A stretch of 64,000 nucleotides of DNA from an uncultured Sphingomonadaceae bacterium (lineage in GTDB: Bacteria > Pseudomonadota > Alphaproteobacteria > Sphingomonadales > Sphingomonadaceae), in the NCBI GenBank assembly GCA_947489315.1, contig CANLCX010000002.1, positions 248,001 to 312,000 on the forward strand, read 5' to 3'. The notes below the pieces were generated by a model that saw nothing but the letters and a program-made list of their open reading frames with translations, did no database searches and was not told the origin of the DNA. Numbering within the stretch: the first letter of the stretch is position 1; the number at the start of each line of letters is the position of its first letter. This document shows positions 39,251 to 47,007 of this stretch, piece by piece. Position numbers and translations under genes: made by a program.

Positions 39251-41548
39251 CTAGTCTTCGGTGATCGAGCTTGGCAATGGAATATCGCCGCCTTCATCCT
39301 TTGGACCGTCATTGTTGCGACCACGACCGCGTCCACCGCCGCCTTCGCTTTTGGCACCGCCGCCATCACGACCACGACCACGACCACCGCCGCCTGCGCC
39401 ATCACGACGCGGACCACGGGGCTTGTTTTCGCGTGGAGGACGGGTGTCTTCCAGCTCTTCACCAGTTTCCTGATCAACAACCCGCATGGAAAGGCGAACC
39501 TTGCCGCGTTGGTCGATTTCGAGAACCTTGACCTTAACTTCCTGACCTTCGGACAGTTCGTCGGCAACTTTCTCGACACGCTCGTTTTTGATTTCCGAAA
39601 CGTGGACGAGACCGTCTTTGCCGCCCATGAAGTTCACAAATGCACCAAAGTCGACGAGGTTCACAACTTTACCATCATAGACTTTGCCAACTTCGGCTTC
39701 TTCGACAAGACCTTTGATCCATGCGATTGCCGCATCAATCTGGGATTTGTCGGAAGAAGAAACCTTGATCAGGCCTTCGTCATCAATATCCACTTTCGCG
39801 CCGGTTTCGGCCACGATTTCGCGGATCACTTTACCGCCGGTACCAATAACTTCACGGATCTTCTCTTTGTTGATCTGCAATGTTTCGATACGCGGAGCAT
39901 GTTCGGACATTTCGGTACGCGTGGTATCAAGCGCCTTAGCCATTTCACCTAGGATGTGCGTACGGCCGCCACTGGCTTGTTCCAGAGCAGACTTCATGAT
40001 TTCCTGCGTAATGCCAGCTACCTTGATGTCCATCTGCAAGGATGTGATACCTTTTTCGGTACCAGCAACCTTGAAGTCCATGTCGCCGAGATGATCTTCG
40101 TCGCCGAGAATGTCGGATAGAACCGCAAATTCTTCGCCTTCGAGGATCAAGCCCATCGCAATACCGGAAACCGGACGCGCCAATGGCACACCAGCATCCA
40201 TCATCGCCAATGAACCACCACAAACGGTCGCCATCGAAGATGAACCGTTGGACTCGGTAATGTCAGACAGCACACGGATCGTATAAGGGAATTCTTCCAC
40301 TGTCGGCAGAACCGGACGCAGCGCGCGGAAAGCGAGCTTACCATGACCGGTTTCGCGGCGACTGGTGAAACCAAAGCGGCCCACTTCGCCAACCGAATAA
40401 GGCGGGAAGTTATAGTGCAGCATGAAATTGGTGTAGCTCAATCCGTCCAGACCATCGATCATCTGCTCGGCATCTTTGGTGCCAAGCGTGGTGGTTACAA
40501 TCGCCTGTGTTTCACCGCGGGTGAAGAGCGACGAACCATGGGTCCGTGGCAACAAGCCAACCATGGCTTCGATCGGGCGAACCTGATCAAGCTTACGGCC
40601 ATCAATACGGGTGCCATCTTTGATGATCGCACCGCGAACGATTTCCGCTTCCAGTTTCTTGACCATTTTACCGGCAGTCATCTGGGTCTGGCCGTCTTCA
40701 TCGGCATATTTTTCTTTGGCTTTGTCGCGAACCGCATTCAGCGCGTCGGAACGCTCTGATTTGTCGGTTTTCTTGTAAGCCGCAGCAATATCGTCACCAA
40801 CCAGCTTGCGCAGGTCTTCTTTGATGTCGCTATTGTCTTCGCCAGCATCCAGCTGCCAAGGCTCTTTCGCAGCCTGTTCCGCCAGATCGATGATCAGGTT
40901 AGCAACGTCTTTCGACGCTTCATGAGCAAACTGGACAGCGCCAAGCATGACTTCTTCGGAAAGCTCTTTGGCTTCCGATTCCACCATCATCACAGCGCCA
41001 GGTGTCGCCGCTACAACCAGGTCGAGTTCGCCTTCGGCAACTTCTTCCATCGACGGGTTCAGCTGATATTCGCCTTCTTTGTAACCCACGCGAGCCGCAC
41101 CAATGGGTCCCATGAAAGGAACACCGGAAATGGTCAGCGCAGCAGAAGCCGCAACCATTGCCAGAATATCGGGCTCGTTCTGACCGTCATAGCTCATCAC
41201 CTGACAGATCACGTTGATTTCATTGTAGAAACCTTCGGGGAACAGCGGACGGCAAGGACGGTCAATCAAACGCGATGTCAGCGTTTCTTTTTCCGTCGCA
41301 CGGCCTTCGCGCTTGAAGAAACCGCCTGGGATACGACCAGCGGCTGAGAATTTTTCCTGATAGTGGACGGTCAGCGGGAAGAAATCCTGTCCTTCGCGTA
41401 CCGATTTAGCGGCGGTCACTGCGCACAGTACAACCGTTTCGCCGAGGGTCGCGAGAACCGCGCCATCAGCCTGACGGGCAATACGGCCCGTTTCCAAAGT
41501 GAGGGTCTGTCCGCCCCACTCCATTTCAACTTTTTTTACATCAAACAT
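39251..41548 (-). CDS. pnp: Polynucleotide phosphorylase
   Basis: 765 residues with two RNase PH domains (the second with [20 protein letters not shown]), KH domain ([17 protein letters not shown]) and S1 domain ([20 protein letters not shown]). It degrades RNA phosphorolytically from the 3' end and works in the degradosome. The C-terminal tail of some 65 residues is rich in Arg and Gly ([17 protein letters not shown]), resembling RGG tails; it ends [13 protein letters not shown] rather than in the Gly-Trp-Trp ending I recall from Caulobacter. It follows rpsO as in most proteobacteria, beyond a terminator and a repeat. Confidence 0.97.
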   Translation of the reverse strand: MFDVKKVEMEWGGQTLTLETGRIARQADGAVLATLGETVVLCAVTAAKSVREGQDFFPLTVHYQEKFSAAGRIPGGFFKREGRATEKETLTSRLIDRPCRPLFPEGFYNEINVICQVMSYDGQNEPDILAMVAASAALTISGVPFMGPIGAARVGYKEGEYQLNPSMEEVAEGELDLVVAATPGAVMMVESEAKELSEEVMLGAVQFAHEASKDVANLIIDLAEQAAKEPWQLDAGEDNSDIKEDLRKLVGDDIAAAYKKTDKSERSDALNAVRDKAKEKYADEDGQTQMTAGKMVKKLEAEIVRGAIIKDGTRIDGRKLDQVRPIEAMVGLLPRTHGSSLFTRGETQAIVTTTLGTKDAEQMIDGLDGLSYTNFMLHYNFPPYSVGEVGRFGFTSRRETGHGKLAFRALRPVLPTVEEFPYTIRVLSDITESNGSSSMATVCGGSLAMMDAGVPLARPVSGIAMGLILEGEEFAVLSDILGDEDHLGDMDFKVAGTEKGITSLQMDIKVAGITQEIMKSALEQASGGRTHILGEMAKALDTTRTEMSEHAPRIETLQINKEKIREVIGTGGKVIREIVAETGAKVDIDDEGLIKVSSSDKSQIDAAIAWIKGLVEEAEVGKVYDGKVVNLVDFGAFVNFMGGKDGLVHVSEIKNERVEKVADELSEGQEVKVKVLEIDQRGKVRLSMRVVDQETGEELEDTRPPRENKPRGPRRDGAGGGGRGRGRDGGGAKSEGGGGRGRGRNNDGPKDEGGDIPLPSSITED

Positions 41549-41689
41549 TCGTATTTTCCTTTGTCCCGCCTGCCCTATGCAGTGCGGGGGCTTTCATGTG
41601 TCCAGCAATCCGGCTGAACAGCGGTTCGGGGTCATTTTTGCCCCAATTGTCACCAAACTCACCTTATTGCGAAATTCGGTGTTTCCGTA

Positions 41690-41770
41690 CCCCTGCGTAG
41701 GCAGGGGTCCATCTCCTATGTCATCATCTATTTGAAATGGCGGGAGATGGGCACCTGCCTGCGCAGGTGC
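41690..41770. repeat. Composite palindromic repeat between rpsO and pnp
   Basis: CCCCTGC-GTAG-GCAGGGG (41690-41707), CCATCTCC (41709-41716) paired with GGAGATGG (41743-41750), and GCACCTGC-CTGC-GCAGGTGC (41751-41770). The whole can fold as nested stems. It lies in the 266-base pnp upstream gap, after the rpsO terminator. Similar CCTGCG-type repeats are dispersed in sphingomonad genomes by my recollection. Confidence 0.7.
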
Positions 41771-41777
41771 ACAATAC

Positions 41778-41802
41778 GAAAACGGCCTCCATCGGGAGGC
41801 CG
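41778..41802 (-). terminator. rpsO terminator
   Basis: CGGCCTCC (41783-41790) pairs with GGAGGCCG (41795-41802) over an ATCG loop, and on the minus strand is followed by TTTT, 12 bases after the rpsO stop. It may partly separate rpsO from pnp. Confidence 0.7.
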
Positions 41803-41814
41803 CTTCCAAAACTC

Positions 41815-42084
41815 TTATTTCCGGAGACCAAGGTCTTTAATCAACTTGGAATAGCGTCCCGCGTCTTTCTTGCGGAGATAGTCCAGCAAGCTGCGGCGCT
41901 TGTTGACCATCATCAGCAAACCACGACGGGAGTGGTTGTCCTTGTGATGACCTTTAAAATGCTCGGTCAGGTTCACAATACGCTCGGTGAGGACTGCAAC
42001 CTGTACTTCCGGGGAACCGGTATCGCCTTTTGTCTGGCCGAATTTTTCAATCAGTTCCTGCTTTTTTTCTGCGGTAATCGTCAT
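41815..42084 (-). CDS. rpsO: 30S ribosomal protein S15
   Basis: 89 residues, the standard length. [26 protein letters not shown] (written by its ends), [15 protein letters not shown] and [13 protein letters not shown] are the S15 signature. It binds 16S rRNA early in small-subunit assembly. It lies between truB and pnp as usual, 25 bases after truB. Confidence 0.98.
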   Translation of the reverse strand: MTITAEKKQELIEKFGQTKGDTGSPEVQVAVLTERIVNLTEHFKGHHKDNHSRRGLLMMVNKRRSLLDYLRKKDAGRYSKLIKDLGLRK

Positions 42085-42109
42085 AATCTAATTTTTCCTT
42101 CGAACATCT

Positions 42110-43174
42110 TTACATATTAAACCCGCGAATGACCTTGATGGTCCCATTAACAGACTCTGCCAATGCAACCGGAGAACCATCTTCGGTTGCTAGAAAAGTC
42201 CCGTTTATGGCGGGGTTCCCAATCATTTCCTGTTCGTCCAGCACTTGGCCTTGCCGAAGCAGTCTCGCCTGATCAGGAGTGAGGTCAAAAGCCGGGATGT
42301 CGTCCAGCCCCGCCTCAAGCGGCAAGAGATAATCTTTAATGTCCGCGCCCTTACCAATTTCATTGAGTTTGTCCAGTGAAATCGCATGTTTCAGCGAAAA
42401 CGGCCCCGCCTTGGTGCGGCGGAGCATCGACACATGGCCGACGGTGCCGAGTGCGCGCGCAATATCACGCGCCAAAGAACGGATATAAGTGCCTTTGGAG
42501 ACATTGGCGATGAGGGTGACAGAATCCATCCTCTCCCCGTGAGGGAGAGGAAACGGAGACTTGGCAGCTTGCTGCCCTGGTCGCGTTGGAGAGGGGTTTG
42601 GCTGGGTGCGCCCTCCCGCCCCCTCTCCAAGCTTTGCTAACTCGCTTTGCTCGTAAGCATCGCTGTCCTCTCCATCTATAGGAGAGGAAATGGAAAGCGC
42701 ATATATCTCCACCGCCCGCATCTTCATCTCAACCGCCTCACCGGCGCGCGCTAGGTCATAGGCCCGCTTGCCGTCAATTTTCAGCGCGGAATATTTTGGC
42801 GGTATCTGTTCAATCGGTCCGGTAAATTGCGGTAATATGGCCTCCACCTCGGCCAGCGTTGGAAGATGATCTGACGTTTCGGACACATCCCCCTCGGCGT
42901 CCAGCGTCTCGGTCTCGCTGCCAAATGCAATCGTGAATTCATAAATTTTCGACGCATCCAGCATCCGCCCGCACAGCTTTGTCGCCTCACCCAGCGCTAT
43001 CGGTAAAACCCCGGTCGCCAGCGGATCCAGCGTCCCGCCATGGCCGACCTTGGTCTTGTCCTTGCCTTTGCCGAGCAGTCCCGCCTCGCGCAAGTTGCGT
43101 TTCACTGCGCCGACAGCCTGTGTCGACCCCAATTCAAGCGGTTTATCGAGTATGATCCAGCCGTGCGGTTTCAA
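42110..43174 (-). CDS. truB: tRNA pseudouridine(55) synthase
   Basis: 354 residues against the usual 300-320. GWIILDKPLELGSTQAVGAV, catalytic Asp in HGGTLDPLATGVLPIALGEATKL, and SKGTYIRSLARDIARALG are conserved. TruB converts U55 of the T-loop of tRNA to pseudouridine. Residues about 163-215 are an additional low-complexity segment (DGEDSDAYEQSELAK ... PLPHGERMDS) encoded by nested palindromes placed between EIYALSIS and VTLIANVSKG. The frame is intact. It precedes rpsO and pnp in the common order. Confidence 0.95.
   Translation of the reverse strand: MKPHGWIILDKPLELGSTQAVGAVKRNLREAGLLGKGKDKTKVGHGGTLDPLATGVLPIALGEATKLCGRMLDASKIYEFTIAFGSETETLDAEGDVSETSDHLPTLAEVEAILPQFTGPIEQIPPKYSALKIDGKRAYDLARAGEAVEMKMRAVEIYALSISSPIDGEDSDAYEQSELAKLGEGAGGRTQPNPSPTRPGQQAAKSPFPLPHGERMDSVTLIANVSKGTYIRSLARDIARALGTVGHVSMLRRTKAGPFSLKHAISLDKLNEIGKGADIKDYLLPLEAGLDDIPAFDLTPDQARLLRQGQVLDEQEMIGNPAINGTFLATEDGSPVALAESVNGTIKVIRGFNM
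42530..42687. repeat. Nested palindromic element inside truB
   Basis: CCTCTCCC-CGTGA-GGGAGAGG (42530-42550), GGCAGC-TT-GCTGCC (42563-42576), GGAGAGGGG (42588-42596) paired with CCCCTCTCC (about 42620-42628), and CCTCTCC-ATCTATA-GGAGAGG (42667-42687). These REP-like units lie within the truB frame and are read through as protein. Confidence 0.8.
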
Positions 43175-43196
43175 ATATATTTCCTAGAGAACGATA

Positions 43197-43709
43197 TCAC
43201 GAATTGGGCCATGCCAGACCAATGGCGTGATCGCGGACAGAAGCCGACCATTGCTCAGAAAGCAATTCAAAACGTTCCTTATCATCGGCATATAGGGCCC
43301 GTATCGCTTCCTCAAATTGTGGCCAGTCCCCGGCAATAACAGTCAGAAAATGGTAAGCTGCATCCTGTCCGGTTCGTTTGTCTGTACCGGTTTTCCGCGC
43401 CTGTTCAACCAGTCGGCGTAATGTTGCCGATGCCCCGCCGGATTGTTTAGCAAGCCAGTCCCAATGCCGCGGAAGCAAGGTGACTTCTTTGGAAACCACG
43501 CCAAGCTTAGGACGGCCCCGCTTTGCCGGTGCTTCTGTTTCACTGGTAGCTCGCAAATCAAAGTCAATTTGATTGCCGGTCTCGTCATCGAAAACCAATA
43601 TGTCCGAGCTGCGTTTGACCTCGGGCAGAGCACGCAAGGTGTCAATAATTTCTGAGCGAGTCCCCGTTGCTAACCAATTTGCTTCTGAAAATGCTGTGTA
43701 AGTGGTCAT
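43197..43709 (-). CDS. DUF2239 family protein
   Basis: 170 residues. TYTAFSEANWLATGTRSEII, ILVFDDETGNQIDFDLR, RGRPKLGVVSKEVTLLPRHW and TGQDAAYHFLTVIAGDWP match DUF2239 of unknown function. The central proline/arginine stretch RGRPKLG resembles an AT-hook-like or linker sequence, though this may be coincidence. AAAGGA precedes the ATG at 43709. It is alone in its promoter segment, 22 bases before truB in the same direction. Confidence 0.82.
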   Translation of the reverse strand: MTTYTAFSEANWLATGTRSEIIDTLRALPEVKRSSDILVFDDETGNQIDFDLRATSETEAPAKRGRPKLGVVSKEVTLLPRHWDWLAKQSGGASATLRRLVEQARKTGTDKRTGQDAAYHFLTVIAGDWPQFEEAIRALYADDKERFELLSEQWSASVRDHAIGLAWPNS

Positions 43710-43750
43710 GACCAATCCTTTCGGACGTGCATTTATACCCCGATAATATT

Positions 43751-43785
43751 CGAGTCAATATACCCGGGTAAAATATTTACTCGCG
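43751..43785. promoter_or_regulatory. TACCCGGGTA palindrome upstream of the DUF2239 gene
   Basis: A perfect 10-bp palindrome TACCCGGGTA (43761-43770) is embedded in a wider inverted repeat with CGAGT and ACTCG ends. On the minus strand TTGACT (43753-43758) and TATAAA (43732-43737) lie close by with a 15-base spacer, a suboptimal promoter. It may be an operator of the DUF2239 gene. Confidence 0.35.
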
Positions 43786-43789
43786 CCGA

Positions 43790-44500
43790 CTAAATCGGCT
43801 TCTTCCACTCCATGACCAGAAAACCGGGTACTCGCGTGTAACGGTCACTTTTCGGATCATTCTGGTCGGGCGGCGTTGGTTCTGAAAAATAGGTGAGTTG
43901 CAATCCATTGCCCAGAAAAGCCTCAAAATAGGCGCTTAGCGGGCGATGCCAGTTGAGGATATCAATGCCAGCCCATTTTTCGCGTGTCGCACGTTCCTCG
44001 GAATAATTGTCCATCTGAAAGCTTTTCGCGGCACCGGTGAGGCTGCGATTCCAGGTGCCGGCGGTGAAAAAGCTGGTCAGATTGGCGATGAGCAGGCAAC
44101 CACCCGGTTTTGTCACGCGGGCCATTTCTGCGATGGCTGTTCGAAAATCTTCGATATCGATCAGTGACAAATAGCCAATAGTCAGGTCGTAACTGGCATC
44201 TTCAAAGGCCAGTTTTTCGCCAAAACCAATGGCATAATCGCCCTGTGGATCGCGCTCTTGCGCCTTTGCAATAAGACTGGATACAGGATCAATGCCCGAC
44301 CCGGACATGCCGCGTTCCTGCAGCATGCGGACAAACCGCCCCTCCCCGCAACCGACGTCAAGAAATCGCCCTCCAATCGCGGTTGCGCGATCAAGCATGA
44401 CAGCGTCCAAAAAAGTGCGCCTTGTCCAGTCGCCGTGGTCACCGATGGATTCAATCCACGCCTCGGCCGACTGCACCCAGCCATTCACATCATCTGTCAT
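43790..44500 (-). CDS. Class I SAM-dependent methyltransferase
   Basis: 236 residues. RFLDVGCGEGRFVRMLQERG followed by GSGIDPVSSLIAKA is motif I and II; VTKPGGCLLIANLTSF is the post-core segment. UbiG/small-molecule-like, substrate unknown. The ATG at 44500 overlaps the stop of the GNAT gene as TAATG, so tdk, the acetyltransferase and this gene form one transcript. Confidence 0.82.
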   Translation of the reverse strand: MTDDVNGWVQSAEAWIESIGDHGDWTRRTFLDAVMLDRATAIGGRFLDVGCGEGRFVRMLQERGMSGSGIDPVSSLIAKAQERDPQGDYAIGFGEKLAFEDASYDLTIGYLSLIDIEDFRTAIAEMARVTKPGGCLLIANLTSFFTAGTWNRSLTGAAKSFQMDNYSEERATREKWAGIDILNWHRPLSAYFEAFLGNGLQLTYFSEPTPPDQNDPKSDRYTRVPGFLVMEWKKPI

Positions 44501-45042
44501 TACCGGTTCGCCCACTCCTCCTGGAGCAAGCCAAATACAGCCGTGTCACGAATAAAGCCAGTCCAGGTAATCCGGTTCTTGCGTAACGTCCCTTCATGCT
44601 TGGCACCCAATTTGAGCACGGCCGCCATGGAGCGTTTGTTGCGCGTATCCACGCGGAATTCGATGCGGGTGAAACCGCAAGCAAAGGCATGATCGATCAT
44701 GAGCTTTTTCATGACATCATTAAAGCCGCTGCCGCGCACGGAAGGGGCAATATAGGTTCCGCCTATCTCCGTGACTTTGGTGGTCAGATCGGGATTGATA
44801 TAATTGCTCATTCCGACCAGCATATCGTTCTCGGCATTTATGACGGCGAAGCGCACCCAATTATCGGTGCGATGAAATATCTCCATCGCCTTGTCAAAAT
44901 GCTCGCCCAGCATCGATACAGGATAGATATCCCAGACTTCCTGATCTTCCGCACAAGCCGCGCGCAAGGGTTCGATATGATGCTCGGCCAATGGTTCAAG
45001 GCGTACCGGGGCGTGTTCCAGTACGGCCGATAAATCAGCCAT
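44500..45042 (-). CDS. GNAT family N-acetyltransferase
   Basis: 180 residues. VRLEPLAEHHIEPLRAAC at the N-terminus and the acetyl-CoA region IGGTYIAPSVRGSGFNDVMKKLM are typical; ACGFTRIEFRVDTRNKRSMAAVLKLGAKHEGTLRKN (given in part) is the RimJ/RimL-like C-terminal half. It may acetylate a protein N-terminus or a small molecule. The start at 45042 overlaps the tdk end by 8 bases. Confidence 0.85.
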   Translation of the reverse strand: MADLSAVLEHAPVRLEPLAEHHIEPLRAACAEDQEVWDIYPVSMLGEHFDKAMEIFHRTDNWVRFAVINAENDMLVGMSNYINPDLTTKVTEIGGTYIAPSVRGSGFNDVMKKLMIDHAFACGFTRIEFRVDTRNKRSMAAVLKLGAKHEGTLRKNRITWTGFIRDTAVFGLLQEEWANR

Positions 45043-45613
45043 TGAGTTTTTCCATGAAATGCTTGCGGCACAGCGCAACATATAGCTCGTTGCCGCCGAT
45101 GGCAGTCTGTTGTCCGGCCAGAACCGGATTGCCTTCCTCATCCACGCGCATGTTCATTGTGGACTTGCTGCCGCATTCGCAGACCGCTTTGAGCTCCACC
45201 AGTTCATCCGCAATCGCGAGCAATTGTGCACTGCCGGGAAATAAAGCCGCCTGAAAATCGGTTCGCAGGCCATAGGCCAGCACCGGTATGCGCAATTGAT
45301 CCGCAACCAATGCAACCTGAAAAACCTGATCCTTGGTCATGAATTGGGCTTCGTCAATAAGCACGCAGTCCAATGTTGCTTCTTCATGTCCACTGCTAAT
45401 CTCTACCAGCATATCTGTTTCTTTATCAAACAGATGCGCTTTTTTCTTCAGACCAATGCGAGAGTGAATCCAGCCCTCCTCTTCGCGATCATCCAGTGCC
45501 GCGGTCCACAGCATCGTCTGCATGCCGCGTTCGCGATAGTTGAAATCCGCCTGTAGCAAGGTCGTCGATTTGCCTGCGTTCATCGAGCTATAATAGAAAT
45601 AGAGCTTAGCCAT
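45035..45613 (-). CDS. tdk: Thymidine kinase
   Basis: 192 residues of type II thymidine kinase: P-loop YYSSMNAGKSTTLLQA, DCVLIDEAQFMTKDQV, AYGLRTDFQAALFPGS, and the zinc motif CECGSKSTMNMR. It phosphorylates thymidine in the salvage pathway. A dispersed palindromic repeat lies in its 5' gap. Leads a three-gene transcript. Confidence 0.95.
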   Translation of the reverse strand: MAKLYFYYSSMNAGKSTTLLQADFNYRERGMQTMLWTAALDDREEEGWIHSRIGLKKKAHLFDKETDMLVEISSGHEEATLDCVLIDEAQFMTKDQVFQVALVADQLRIPVLAYGLRTDFQAALFPGSAQLLAIADELVELKAVCECGSKSTMNMRVDEEGNPVLAGQQTAIGGNELYVALCRKHFMEKLNG

Positions 45614-45640
45614 CGGATCGCCTCAGTTTTCCGCCATGTT

Positions 45641-45684
45641 GAACTTGTTTCAGCATCGCGTAAGACCCTGAAACAAATTCAGGG
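45641..45684. repeat. Dispersed palindromic repeat between rbfA and tdk
   Basis: GAACTTGTTTCAG (45641-45653) pairs with CTGAAACAAATTC (45668-45680), one mismatch in 13, and CCCTGAA-ACAAA-TTCAGGG (45666-45684) forms an overlapping second stem, then GTGAC. This CAGGGTGAC-ending element is common between genes of sphingomonads by my recollection. Confidence 0.7.
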
Positions 45685-45716
45685 TGACGATCAACCATTA
45701 ATTGGGATTTTCCGGT

Positions 45717-46118
45717 TCAATCTTCCTTGCTCAAATCCTGAGCAACCTTCGGATTGCTAAGCAAATTCTCGATATGCTCGGCTGTATCAAAGCTATCGTC
45801 AGCAAGGAATTTCAGCTTCGCCGCATATTTCATCTGCACCCGGCTGGCGACTTCCTTCTGGAAATAGGCCGTATTGGTTTTCAGCGCTTTCAGCACATCC
45901 GCTTCATTTGCACCGAGCAGTGGCTTCACAAAAACCGTCGCATGGCGCAAATCCGGTGACATACGCACCTCGGTCACGCTCACGCTATGAGAGGTCAGCA
46001 CCTCATCATGCACTTCGCCGCGCGCCAGCAGTTCGGACAATATATGTCGGACTTGCTCGCCCACGCGCAAGAGACGCACCGAGCGGCCTTCAGGAGATGT
46101 ATCGTTATATTTCGCCAT
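45717..46118 (-). CDS. rbfA: Ribosome-binding factor A
   Basis: 133 residues. [45 protein letters not shown] and [26 protein letters not shown] (given by its ends) are RbfA motifs. It is a KH-fold factor for 16S rRNA maturation. Its ATG overlaps the thioesterase stop as TAATG. It keeps its usual company, infB, but with two thioesterase genes between. Confidence 0.95.
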   Translation of the reverse strand: MAKYNDTSPEGRSVRLLRVGEQVRHILSELLARGEVHDEVLTSHSVSVTEVRMSPDLRHATVFVKPLLGANEADVLKALKTNTAYFQKEVASRVQMKYAAKLKFLADDSFDTAEHIENLLSNPKVAQDLSKED

Positions 46119-46525
46119 TATTCTATACTCACTATCCGCGCTGTCGAAGTCGCTCTCGCCAAGAGTTTTTCGCTCTCATCAAACAATTCAGCCTCCAGAA
46201 ATGCGGTGGCTTTGGTTCGGGAGACCACCCGGCCCCTCCCGATGACACGCCCGACCAAAACCGGATGAATGAAAGTTACGTTCATATCCATTGTAATAGG
46301 CGCTTCTTTACCGTGTGTCATAGAGACTAAAGAAGGTCCCATTGTATCGTCCAACATCGCGGCCACGAACCCACCTTGGATCGTTCCGCGAGGATTAAGC
46401 ATGGTTTCATTCGGATGAAACGCTATTTCAATGCGGCCTTCCGATGGAAATTCGTTCAAAAGCTCCCATCCAAGCGTCTTTGGTGCGGGCGGAACAGGGT
46501 GCTTATCAAAGAAACTTTCGCTCAT
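46118..46525 (-). CDS. PaaI-family hotdog thioesterase (copy 1)
   Basis: 135 residues with the PaaI pattern [20 protein letters not shown] and [21 protein letters not shown]-like strands in a hotdog fold. It hydrolyses acyl-CoA esters; substrate unknown. Coupled to rbfA through TAATG. A paralogue lies just upstream. Confidence 0.85.
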   Translation of the reverse strand: MSESFFDKHPVPPAPKTLGWELLNEFPSEGRIEIAFHPNETMLNPRGTIQGGFVAAMLDDTMGPSLVSMTHGKEAPITMDMNVTFIHPVLVGRVIGRGRVVSRTKATAFLEAELFDESEKLLARATSTARIVSIE

Positions 46526-46551
46526 TGCATCCCTCCAAAGTCAGTCTATCA

Positions 46552-47007
46552 TCATTTGATCGTCGGCCCCACCTTCGCTGTAGATGTAGCCTTTACCAAA
46601 AGTGCACCGGCTTCGTCATAAAGCTGCGCTTCCAGAAAAGCGATCGTCCGCCCCATGCGAACAATCTGCCCTTCCCCATAGACCCGGCCCGGCAGAACCG
46701 GCTTGATGTAGGTCACGCTTAGATCCAGCGTCAGCGGCGCAATTTCGCCACCAGACTTCACCAGCACCGGAATGCCAATTACCTCATCGACCATGGCGGC
46801 AACAAAGCCGCCCTGGATTGTCCCGCGGGGGCTTGTAAAGGTCTGAGGCGCATCAAATTTCATCCGGACAGCGCCGGTTTCCTTGTCCGCTTCCAGAATG
46901 ACGGCATTGACCGCTTCGGAACAGGGTGGGCGTTTAAAGCCCAACACGTCCTCTTGCTTCAAAGCCTCAACCAATTCCGTTCCCCAGAAGGACTGATCCG
47001 CCGTCAA
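46552..47007 (-). CDS. PaaI-family hotdog thioesterase (copy 2)
   Basis: 151 residues. [20 protein letters not shown] and LDLSVTYIKPVLPGRVYGEG show the same family as copy 1, about half of the positions alike by eye. The N-terminal DQSFWGTELVEALKQEDVLG extension is longer. Its ATG overlaps the infB stop (ATGA). The two are a tandem duplication inside the translation cluster. Confidence 0.85.
   Translation of the reverse strand: MTADQSFWGTELVEALKQEDVLGFKRPPCSEAVNAVILEADKETGAVRMKFDAPQTFTSPRGTIQGGFVAAMVDEVIGIPVLVKSGGEIAPLTLDLSVTYIKPVLPGRVYGEGQIVRMGRTIAFLEAQLYDEAGALLVKATSTAKVGPTIK

Noticed and set aside
39290-39420. GC-rich repeated CACGACCACGACC sequence
   Set aside because: It encodes the Gly/Arg tail of PNPase; treated as protein feature, not as a mobile repeat.
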